From assembly GCA_006218065.1 (NCBI GenBank), contig VBWE01000037.1:25234-89233 (forward strand): DNA of 64,000 bases. Direction: 5' to 3'. Below are positions 36,225 to 43,321 of the stretch, one piece after another. Position 1 is the first letter of the stretch. Every line of letters starts with the position of its first letter. Both the position numbers and the translations under genes were made by a program. The stretch comes from Bacteroidota bacterium (GTDB lineage: Bacteria; Bacteroidota; Bacteroidia; Palsa-965). A model generated the notes under the pieces. That model had not been told where the DNA came from. It saw only the letters and a program-made list of their open reading frames with translations, and ran no database searches.

Positions 36225-37664
36225 ATGAAAACAGCCGTTTTGCCCGAAGAGGAATTCCTGTACCAGCAGATTTCCGAATCATTCGAAAAACAGATCATGT
36301 CTGAATTGCTGAAAGCGGGCGACAAACTTCCTTCAGTTCGTGCGCTGAGCCGTGAGCAGGGCATCAGCATCAGCACGGCTTACCTGGCTTATGTGCAGCT
36401 CGAAACAAAAGGACTGATCGAAGCGCGGCCGAGGTCGGGATATTATGTCCGGTTTTCCCCGCGTTTGCTTCCCGAACAGCCATCGCCGGTGGAGCGGAAA
36501 AAACAACCTTCGGCGACGAGCGTCGAAGAAATGATCGCGCAGATTTATGAAAACATGAGCGACGAAGAAATCATGCGTTTCTCGCTTGCCGCTCCGCCGG
36601 TAGAATTACTTCCTGCGGCCAAACTCAGCAAAACGATGGCGGAAGCGATCCGCCGTTCGTCAAACAGTTGCCTCGCATATGAAGACATTGCCGGCAATCT
36701 CCAGCTCCGCAAACAGGTTGCCCGGCAGGCGCGCAGCTGGGGCGGAAACATCCGGCCGGACGACGTAGTCATTACGCAGGGCTGCATGGAAGCGCTCGTA
36801 TTCGCATTAAAAACAGTAACGCAGCCCGGCGATATCGTGGCGATTCAAAGTCCGACCTACTTCGGCATTTTTAACGTGATGCGCAGTCTCGGGCTGCACG
36901 CGCTTGAAATTCCGCAGCACCCGGAAACCGGTCCCGACCTGGAATACCTGGAGAAAGCGACCGGTAAAATTTCCGTTTCCGCGGTCCTGTTCGTCACTAA
37001 TTTCAATAATCCCGACGGAGCCACGATGCCGGACGAGCGGAAAAAGCAGCTGGTGCAACTGCTGGAGAAGAAAGATATCCCGCTGATCGAAGATGACATT
37101 TACGGCGAATTGTACTTCGGAAAAAAACGTCCGCTCACCTGCAAGCATTTCGACCGGAAAGGCAATGTGCTGCTTTGCTCATCCGTTTCCAAAACCCTGG
37201 CACCGGGATACCGTGTGGGCTGGTGCCTTCCCGGGCGTTTCCGTGAAAAAGTGATGCGCGTTAAACTCATGCATTCGATTTCCTCGGCAAGTCCCACGCA
37301 GGCCGCCATCGGTTTGTTTTTCGAAGCGGGCCGTTTCGACCTGCACATGCGGCATCTCCGGAAAGCGCTGCACGTGCAATGCCTTCGGTACACCCAGGCG
37401 GTGGCCGGTTATTTCCCGGAAGGGACGAAGATCAGCCGGCCGGTAGGCGGTTATGTTTTATGGATAGAACTGCCGGGGAAAATAAACGCGTTCGAGCTTT
37501 ACCAGGCCGCGATGCTGCATAAAATAAGCATTGCGCCGGGGCAGATATTTTCGGTGCATGCCAGCCATTCGCAATTCATCCGGGTAAGTTTCGGTATGCC
37601 CTGGACGCCGGCCATCGACAAAAGCCTGCGGATACTGGGAAACCTGGCAAAGGGTTTATTGTAA
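36225..37664 (+). CDS. MocR family regulator (GntR HTH fused to PLP aminotransferase fold)
   Basis: 479 residues from ATG 36225, the first Met after the -7 element. N-terminal winged helix (~5-75; LYQQISESFEKQIMSELLKAG, SISTAYLAYVQLETKGLI), linker, then a fold-type I aminotransferase domain (~110-475) with VVITQGCMEALVFALK, FVTNFNNPDGATMPDERK and the PLP lysine in SSVSKTLAPGYRVGW. MocR proteins sense amino acids or PLP derivatives through the second domain and act as activators or repressors. It faces the EamA transporter and ilvE, the likely targets. Confidence 0.9.
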   Translation: MKTAVLPEEEFLYQQISESFEKQIMSELLKAGDKLPSVRALSREQGISISTAYLAYVQLETKGLIEARPRSGYYVRFSPRLLPEQPSPVERKKQPSATSVEEMIAQIYENMSDEEIMRFSLAAPPVELLPAAKLSKTMAEAIRRSSNSCLAYEDIAGNLQLRKQVARQARSWGGNIRPDDVVITQGCMEALVFALKTVTQPGDIVAIQSPTYFGIFNVMRSLGLHALEIPQHPETGPDLEYLEKATGKISVSAVLFVTNFNNPDGATMPDERKKQLVQLLEKKDIPLIEDDIYGELYFGKKRPLTCKHFDRKGNVLLCSSVSKTLAPGYRVGWCLPGRFREKVMRVKLMHSISSASPTQAAIGLFFEAGRFDLHMRHLRKALHVQCLRYTQAVAGYFPEGTKISRPVGGYVLWIELPGKINAFELYQAAMLHKISIAPGQIFSVHASHSQFIRVSFGMPWTPAIDKSLRILGNLAKGLL

Positions 37665-37687
37665 GTTTTTTTGCCCGGCATTTTTTT

Positions 37688-37695
37688 TACCTTTG
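37688..37695 (+). promoter_or_regulatory. -7 promoter element of tRNA-Ser
   Basis: TACCTTTG matches TAnnTTTG and ends 14 nt before the tRNA. It sits 23 bp past the MocR stop. Confidence 0.55.
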
Positions 37696-37709
37696 CCTCC
37701 CTGCTACCA

Positions 37710-37797
37710 GGAGACGTGTCCGAGTGGTTGAAGGAGCACGCCTGGAAAGTGTGTATACGGCAAAACCGTATCGTGAGTTCGAATCTCACCGTCTCCG
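37710..37797 (+). tRNA. tRNA-Ser (anticodon GGA)
   Basis: An 88-nt class II tRNA. Acceptor stem GGAGACG/CGTCTCC, anticodon stem CACGC/GTGTG with loop CTGGAAA (anticodon GGA), a long variable arm TACGG/CCGTA, T arm GTGAG/CTCAC around TTCGAAT, discriminator G. CCA is not encoded (CTA follows). It reads UCC and UCU codons. Confidence 0.96.
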
Positions 37798-37799
37798 CT

Positions 37800-37834
37800 A
37801 AACTGAGGTTGCTTTAAGTAATCTCAGTTTTTTT
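37800..37834 (+). terminator. Terminator after tRNA-Ser
   Basis: AAACTGAG (37800-37807) pairs with CTCAGTTT (37823-37830), followed by a run of seven T, three bases after the tRNA end. Confidence 0.85.
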
Positions 37835-37850
37835 ATGCCTCTGACATAAA

Positions 37851-37883
37851 AAACCCGGGATCACGTTAAGCGATCCCGGGTTT
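37851..37883 (-). terminator. Terminator of the second cargo-SprF operon
   Basis: A 12-bp perfect stem (37851-37862 with 37872-37883, AACCCGGGATC core) with a 9-nt loop, and a T-run when read on the minus strand, 21 bp after the SprF stop. Confidence 0.85.
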
Positions 37884-37904
37884 CTGAAAGAAAATATTTT
37901 TCAA

Positions 37905-38957
37905 TCAGTCGAATGATTTCGCATTCATTGCTTTTCCAAAAGTGTTGATGGTCATAATCCGCAAGGAAACTTCGAATCCTCCGCGTGATTTGCTGGCGGT
38001 GGTTAAGTCTGACAAGTTAACATCGTAGCTGAAACCGATCCTCATGAAATCAAATTCATATGCCGTTACGATATTCAACGCATCGCTGAAACGGTAATAC
38101 GCTCCCAAAACAAAAGCGGAAGGTTTTTTTCTTCCCGTATAGTGCGACGCTTCCTGCATCAGGTATTTGACCAGCATACCCGTGTTGATTTCCCGGTGGC
38201 CGCCCTGGAGCATGACGATATATCCCGGTTCGAGAACGATGCTGTAGTTTTTTATCCCGATGGCGGCATTCCCGTGCGCTACTATTTTCATCGGTAAACG
38301 CATATCGCTGTTGCCGTAAAAAGAATACACGGGCCTGTTGATGTGCTGCACGGAAAATCCTGCATTAAAAGTCCGTGCATCATTCGAGCTGATCGTGTTA
38401 TGTCCTTCTCCGTAAAACCAGGCAAAACCCGCGCCCACATCGGCATACGTCCGGCTGGCAAAAGCGACCGGTTCCATCGAAGGCGCAGTAATATCGAGAT
38501 GTCCGCCGATGTATTGATTATCCCAGTTCAGTTTATCGTAACTCAGGCTGCGCTGACCGAACCCGCCGTAAATTCCTGCGGAAATTAAATTGTGATCATC
38601 CGCTGCAAGTATTCCTGATAAATGCAACTGCCCGGTGGTTGTACCCATTTCACTGTCGCCGGCTTTGTCAGAGAAAACGTCCAGCCCGACGCCCAGGTGA
38701 CTTCCGCTTTTCTTTTTATTGTAAGCCATGTCCGCGCTCACGTTGAACGTCCGGAAAGGATTGCTGCTTACACTTTTCCACTGGTCTTTATAATTAATTA
38801 TCCCCATGAATCCGTGCGACAATCCGGCCTGCGCCGGGTTCAGCAGCAAAGGCGTTTGCGTCAGTTGCGAAAAGTGAATATCCTGGCCCGGAGAAAATAA
38901 CGGCAGCAGGGAAACGCCGGCGATGGTCAAAAACAGCTTCGTCTTTTTCATGTTCAT
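37905..38957 (-). CDS. PorP/SprF family type IX secretion outer-membrane protein (second copy)
   Basis: 350 residues with signal peptide ending FSPGQ. Opening DIHFSQLTQTPLLLNPAQAG and YKDQWKSVSSNPFRTF match the family; the rest is a predicted barrel ending RGGFEVSLRI. The ATG overlaps the cargo stop by one base (TAATG), as in the first module. Unlike that module no OmpA gene follows; a strong terminator closes the operon. It probably serves secretion or attachment of its own cargo. Confidence 0.9.
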   Translation of the reverse strand: MNMKKTKLFLTIAGVSLLPLFSPGQDIHFSQLTQTPLLLNPAQAGLSHGFMGIINYKDQWKSVSSNPFRTFNVSADMAYNKKKSGSHLGVGLDVFSDKAGDSEMGTTTGQLHLSGILAADDHNLISAGIYGGFGQRSLSYDKLNWDNQYIGGHLDITAPSMEPVAFASRTYADVGAGFAWFYGEGHNTISSNDARTFNAGFSVQHINRPVYSFYGNSDMRLPMKIVAHGNAAIGIKNYSIVLEPGYIVMLQGGHREINTGMLVKYLMQEASHYTGRKKPSAFVLGAYYRFSDALNIVTAYEFDFMRIGFSYDVNLSDLTTASKSRGGFEVSLRIMTINTFGKAMNAKSFD

Positions 38958-41900
38958 TATTTTATCAAAGAGACGTTTCCACTCTGGTTAAATTCCGTTC
39001 CATCGAACAATGTTCCTTTCAGGACATAATTGAACACGGCATTTTCACAGGCCACCCCGCGCCAGTTTCCGTCCCAGCCCACAGCCGGATCGTTCGTATG
39101 GAATACCTGCTCGCCCCAGCGGTTGAACACGAAGAAGTCCAGGTACTGGATACAGGCCCCCCTGACAAACAGCACGTCGTTCTGGTTATCACCGTTCGGG
39201 GAGAAAGCGCTCGGTACAAAAACATCTCCGCAGTATATGTCGACAAAAACAGTTACCGTATCCGTCGCTATACATCCGAGTGAATCGAAAACAGTGAGCG
39301 TATATGTTGTCGTAACCGTCGGCGTTGCGACCGGGTTTGTGCATGCAGTACAACTCAGGTTGTTGTTCGGCGACCAACTGTACGATTGTCCCCCGCTTCC
39401 GTTCAGTATCGTCGACTGCCCTGCCGTAATGGTAACGGACGTTCCGGCATCCGGGTTGAGCGAACTTATGCCTCCTACCGGTATACTTGCCGTGAATGAA
39501 CATCCCGACGCATCCGTTATGGTGCACGTATATGTTCCCGGTGTTAGGAATGTTGCCGTTGATGTTGTTTGACCGTTGCTCCAACTATACGTGTATGGCA
39601 GCGTTCCTCCCGTGGGTGTGGCTATCGCCATACCGTCATTACCGCTGCATCCCGCAGGAGTAGCGGTAAGCGTATCGTTCAATGAATTGACAAATACCGT
39701 TACCGTATCATAACTCGTACATCCGCCGGTAACGATCGTGGATAAATAATATGTAGTCGTTACCGTTGGTGTAACTGTGGCGGTGCTGTTTGTGCCGATC
39801 GTGCTCGTTCCGTCCGACCATACATAGCTGTAACCTGCTCCCGTCTGGGCAGTCAGCAGAACCGGGCTGTTGCTGCAGATCGTCGTATCCAAACCGGCAT
39901 TGGCCACAGGATACGGGTTTACGTTAACCGTGTACGTTGACGCTGCCGATCCGCACATGTTGATCGCATTGATATTGATCGTGTATGCGCCGGTATTCGG
40001 CCAGGAAATATCAACCACGTTATTTGACGTATCGACGATCGTTCCTCCTGTCGATGACCAGCTGTAGTAGGTACTGTTCATGAATGAGGTGGTGTACGTA
40101 GTGGTGTCTCCCTGGCAAACGTTATGAGGTCCTGTCGTATTCAGAGCCGGCGTAGTAAGCACAACGATCGAATGTACCGGCGACCACGGACCCGCGCAGC
40201 CGAAGCTGGTTTCCTGCACGGAGAAGTTCAGCGTTCCCGTTCCGCCCAGGCTGACGTAAAGCGAATTGGAATTCGCTCCCGACGGTGAGACAAACGGATT
40301 TCCGCCGTTGATTCCGTTGCACTGCCACATGTACGTTGAATTGGCGGCAAACGAATACGGGGAGAAATACAAGGCCACGATATCGCCCGTACAGAAAGTA
40401 TCCGTCGGGATGAATGTGCTGAAATCATACGAAGTGATCGTCGGGGCAGTCGATGCCGGCGCACCGATCGTTACCCGGATCAGGCTTCCAAGCGCATTAT
40501 CGGGGACGCTGGACTCCGTCGCAACCACGCGCATGTAATTCATACCGATGGGAATGCCGTAGAAGGGCAAACTGTCTTTACACGGCACATGCACGTTCAG
40601 CGTGGTATCGCCTGTAGCTGCAACAGAGCCTAAGATTCCGTCGGCTCCTATCTGTGAAAAGTTCTGGCTGCTCAGCAACTGTGTATTGAATATATTTCCC
40701 GGGCCGTAGGTGGCCGTTGTGTTGAACGAATTCACATCCACATCGATCAGTGAATCTGCGCCTCCCGGAGCTATGGAGCAATCGGTAACGCAAAAATCAA
40801 GATCCTGCATATTATTCGTAGTGATGTCGCATTCTCCTATGCAGAAAGGACCCCAGGGCGAACCGATGACGGCAGGATTGGAAGAAATAACGCGGATATA
40901 ATACCCGCAGCCGGGCGGAACAGGAGGAATCAAACCACCTACCGATCCTGGCGGCGAACCTAAAGCAGGATCATAGGTGCCGGAATTCGGGAAAGTTCCG
41001 ACAACAGGCGGAGTGCCTGAGAATACGCCGTTGGAATCCGAAAGCTGCGCGGTATAAATATTATTGCCATTGTAAACCCCGGTCGAATAGAACGGGACAT
41101 CGATGACACTGCCCACGCATACCGCATTGGTGTCAAATGTGACAACGGGTTGCAGCGTAGTAATCACGTTCGGACAGGCGATGATCTGGAAGCAAACCGA
41201 CGCCGTTCCCATGATGACGGGCGCCGGCGAGGTTCTTCGTATTCGTACTTTATAACAATTCCCGGGGCCGGATGACGTTGGAAGAATAATCGCAAACAAA
41301 CCGCTTGTTTGCGGGTAGTTGATATTCGCTACCCAGGTATTGGGAGTATTAAAAATTCCCGTCGGACCTGATAAATCTATCGCGTATGTACCGTCGCAGA
41401 GTGTATCGGAAAGACTCCAGTAAATATAAAGTATGCCGCCCTGGCAAACCGGGTTCGGAGAAACGCTGTCGACCGAAATCGTAACGTTATTGCTGTAGGT
41501 TGCGGCCACGTTGATATCGTCGACCGCAAAAGCTACCGAATCCGGGGATGGCCCGTTATTGTTTTGCCACCTGAAACCAAAGCGAATATCATTTTTGTTA
41601 CTGAATGCCGGGTCGGTAATATCTTCATACTGCCATTTGTATTTATTGCTGTACTGGTTTCCCACTTGTGTCCACGGTCCGTTATTGACACTGTAATACA
41701 CTTCACCATACGCGGTGGGCGATCCCTGGCAGAGATAGAAAAAACTGAAATGCACGGAATCCATACCCATGGTACAAATACCATTGGTCATGAACGCGAA
41801 CTGGTCCGAAGGATTGGACGGGTTGTAATTGCAATTGGTAATCCCGGACGGCATATCATAGATATGCAGGTATTCGCTGAAGGGAGCGAAGGAAATGGTT

Positions 41901-42130
41901 CCGTTGTACGTACTGTCCTGGCTGTACGTGTTATTATACGTCGGAGCGCCGGAATACTGGTTGTTGATGATCCACTGGTTGGTACCCGTGCCGGAGCCCG
42001 GACCGGTTCCATTCAATGTGAAAGTGCCACCGCCGGTTTGAAAATTTTCCGTAAAAATCAGGATGTTTTGTGCATGCAACAGCATGCTGCTGACAAAACA
42101 AAAACCGAAAATGAAAAGTGCTTTTTTCAT
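38957..42130 (-). CDS. Large surface protein with type-B T9SS sorting domain and SprB-like repeat
   Basis: 1057 residues with signal peptide (ALFIFGFCFVSSMLLHAQ). The N-terminal ~200 residues look like a jelly-roll adhesin domain (NQWIINNQYSGAP, FAFMTNGICTMGMDSVHF). Several Ig-like modules follow; near residue 850 a SprB-type repeat (ATPTGGTLPYTYSWSNGQTT) and Ig/PKD-like strands. The C-terminus is the gliding-associated type-B domain (AFSPNGDNQNDVLFVRG, FNRWGEQVF). Likely a T9SS-exported adhesin dependent on the SprF encoded next. Preceded by a 573-bp AT-rich non-coding gap. Confidence 0.88.
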   Translation of the reverse strand: MKKALFIFGFCFVSSMLLHAQNILIFTENFQTGGGTFTLNGTGPGSGTGTNQWIINNQYSGAPTYNNTYSQDSTYNGTISFAPFSEYLHIYDMPSGITNCNYNPSNPSDQFAFMTNGICTMGMDSVHFSFFYLCQGSPTAYGEVYYSVNNGPWTQVGNQYSNKYKWQYEDITDPAFSNKNDIRFGFRWQNNNGPSPDSVAFAVDDINVAATYSNNVTISVDSVSPNPVCQGGILYIYWSLSDTLCDGTYAIDLSGPTGIFNTPNTWVANINYPQTSGLFAIILPTSSGPGNCYKVRIRRTSPAPVIMGTASVCFQIIACPNVITTLQPVVTFDTNAVCVGSVIDVPFYSTGVYNGNNIYTAQLSDSNGVFSGTPPVVGTFPNSGTYDPALGSPPGSVGGLIPPVPPGCGYYIRVISSNPAVIGSPWGPFCIGECDITTNNMQDLDFCVTDCSIAPGGADSLIDVDVNSFNTTATYGPGNIFNTQLLSSQNFSQIGADGILGSVAATGDTTLNVHVPCKDSLPFYGIPIGMNYMRVVATESSVPDNALGSLIRVTIGAPASTAPTITSYDFSTFIPTDTFCTGDIVALYFSPYSFAANSTYMWQCNGINGGNPFVSPSGANSNSLYVSLGGTGTLNFSVQETSFGCAGPWSPVHSIVVLTTPALNTTGPHNVCQGDTTTYTTSFMNSTYYSWSSTGGTIVDTSNNVVDISWPNTGAYTININAINMCGSAASTYTVNVNPYPVANAGLDTTICSNSPVLLTAQTGAGYSYVWSDGTSTIGTNSTATVTPTVTTTYYLSTIVTGGCTSYDTVTVFVNSLNDTLTATPAGCSGNDGMAIATPTGGTLPYTYSWSNGQTTSTATFLTPGTYTCTITDASGCSFTASIPVGGISSLNPDAGTSVTITAGQSTILNGSGGQSYSWSPNNNLSCTACTNPVATPTVTTTYTLTVFDSLGCIATDTVTVFVDIYCGDVFVPSAFSPNGDNQNDVLFVRGACIQYLDFFVFNRWGEQVFHTNDPAVGWDGNWRGVACENAVFNYVLKGTLFDGTEFNQSGNVSLIK

Positions 42131-42608
42131 TGAGATTTTTTTTGTGTGTGCCGATCTGAAAACAATTAGCCCGTCAAAACACGAATGCTTAACCGGATTG
42201 TTTCCAGGTTTGAACCAAAAATTTAAAAAACTGATTGCGTGTTTCAGGAGTGAATATAGTACAATATTGCTTATAAACTAATCTTTAGGGGGTTAGCTTT
42301 AAAATTTCCTCCGAATCTCCCTCCCGGCGGCTATCAGCAGGCCGGCACTCACCCGGTTTTTGCATCAATTCGCCCTCCTTTTTTCATGTATATAACTATT
42401 CTTTCACACGTGAACAGTGTCCGGAAATAGCCCCGCCTGCCACAGCCTTATGGAATACGGAAGCGTGACCGGATTTTTACATGAAAAAGGAATTTTATCC
42501 TATTGCTGTATATTAAAATGCCATGTTTCAGGACATCCTGAGCATACAACAGGTTTTTCATTCCAACAAAAAAGATTTTTGTCCTACTGCGTTTAATGAC
42601 ACGGAATC
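42131..42608. other. Long AT-rich intergenic region with no gene seen
   Basis: The gap between the divergent cargo gene and the small secreted protein. It is clearly richer in A and T than the coding DNA on either side, has no ORF with Bacteroidota codon habits, and must contain the cargo operon promoter. No repeat shared with other loci was found in it. Confidence 0.6.
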
Positions 42609-42662
42609 TATTTTTGGAAATGTAATTTGCTGATCGGCTTCGAAGCGATCCGGGCAAATTAC
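42609..42662 (+). promoter_or_regulatory. -7 element followed by a 5'-leader hairpin
   Basis: TATTTTTG (42609-42616) fits TAnnTTTG. GTAATTTGC (42622-42630) and GCAAATTAC (42654-42662) form a perfect 9-bp stem whose loop holds a second pairing around GCTTCGAAGC. The mRNA would begin at or next to this hairpin, about 40 nt before the start codon. Confidence 0.55.
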
Positions 42663-42703
42663 CTGCAGGAATTCACCTTTACATTCAAACAACTAATACC
42701 CGG

Positions 42704-43039
42704 ATGAACATGAAAAAAATGCTCGGATTAATGATCCTCTTCTTTGCCCTCGGTCTCGCTTTGCCTTCACAGGCACAGTCGGTTGTCGGGGAAGTACTGA
42801 AAATCAAAAGCAAAGAAGCCCGTGAAAAAATAAAAGAAAAAACCCAAAACATGGCTGCCGAAAAAAACAAAGCTGATCACAGCGCTGTCCGGAAATGGGG
42901 TACCGCAAACAAATTACCCGCCGGTGATAAAGGCAACACCAAAGAGCAACTCGTTCTTCCCCCGCGGCCTGAGCCGATTGATGTCAAACCATCTGCGCGA
43001 TACGTACCCGTTGATACGTCACAGCATAACCCCTGGTAA
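42704..43039 (+). CDS. Small secreted protein, unknown function
   Basis: 111 residues with a signal peptide (MLGLMILFFALGLALPSQAQ), then a short lysine/glutamate-rich helix (EVLKIKSKEAREKIKEKTQ) and a proline-rich end. No family recognised. The second Met (42710) is an equally good start. Its own promoter, structured leader and strong terminator show it is expressed alone, perhaps at high level. A mature protein of about 87 residues without Cys. Confidence 0.7.
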   Translation: MNMKKMLGLMILFFALGLALPSQAQSVVGEVLKIKSKEAREKIKEKTQNMAAEKNKADHSAVRKWGTANKLPAGDKGNTKEQLVLPPRPEPIDVKPSARYVPVDTSQHNPW

Positions 43040-43059
43040 GCATAAACGAATAAACAAAG

Positions 43060-43090
43060 GAGGCTGTCCCAAAAAGGGCAGCCTCTTTTT
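43060..43090 (+). terminator. Intrinsic terminator
   Basis: GAGGCTGTCCC/GGGCAGCCTC stem with AAAAA loop and TTTTT tail, 20 bp after the stop of the small secreted protein. A near-identical hairpin in opposite orientation is at 43263-43296. Confidence 0.92.
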
Positions 43091-43160
43091 CATTAAACAG
43101 TTAATGAAAAAAGAAGGAAGTACCCTATCTGAACAAGGAACAGGGAACACTCAATGTCAA

Positions 43161-43223
43161 ACGCCCAACGCTCAATTTTCAAGTATCATAGGGGTAATAA
43201 CTTGAAAATTGAGCGTTTGGCGT
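43161..43223. repeat. Inverted repeat with AACGC-type words
   Basis: Arms 43161-43184 and 43200-43223 are complementary at 23 of 24 positions. The arms and the bases before them (TCTGAACAAGGAAC, CAATGTCAAACGC) share text with 7772-7853 and 63646-63747. It lies between two facing terminators of convergent genes. Confidence 0.8.
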
Positions 43224-43262
43224 TGTGCGTTTTTATTTCGCTGTTCTGGCGGGATAAACACC

Positions 43263-43296
43263 AAAAAAAAGAAGCTGCCCTTTTGAGACAGCCTCC
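43263..43296 (-). terminator. Intrinsic terminator of the PKD protein gene
   Basis: Minus strand GAGGCTGTCTC, AAAA loop, GGGCAGCTTC, then a run of eight T, 26 bp after the PKD stop. It is nearly the mirror copy of 43060-43090. Confidence 0.9.
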
Positions 43297-43321
43297 TTCT
43301 GAAAAGTAAAACCGGTAATTT

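Noticed and set aside
37660-37695. Full -33/-7 promoter for tRNA-Ser
   Set aside because: A TTTG is present at 37670-37673 but the spacer to the -7 element is only 14 bp; kept only the -7 element.
42448-42657. 69-codon minus frame in the AT-rich gap
   Set aside because: No start context or signal, overlaps the promoter and leader hairpin of the small secreted gene.
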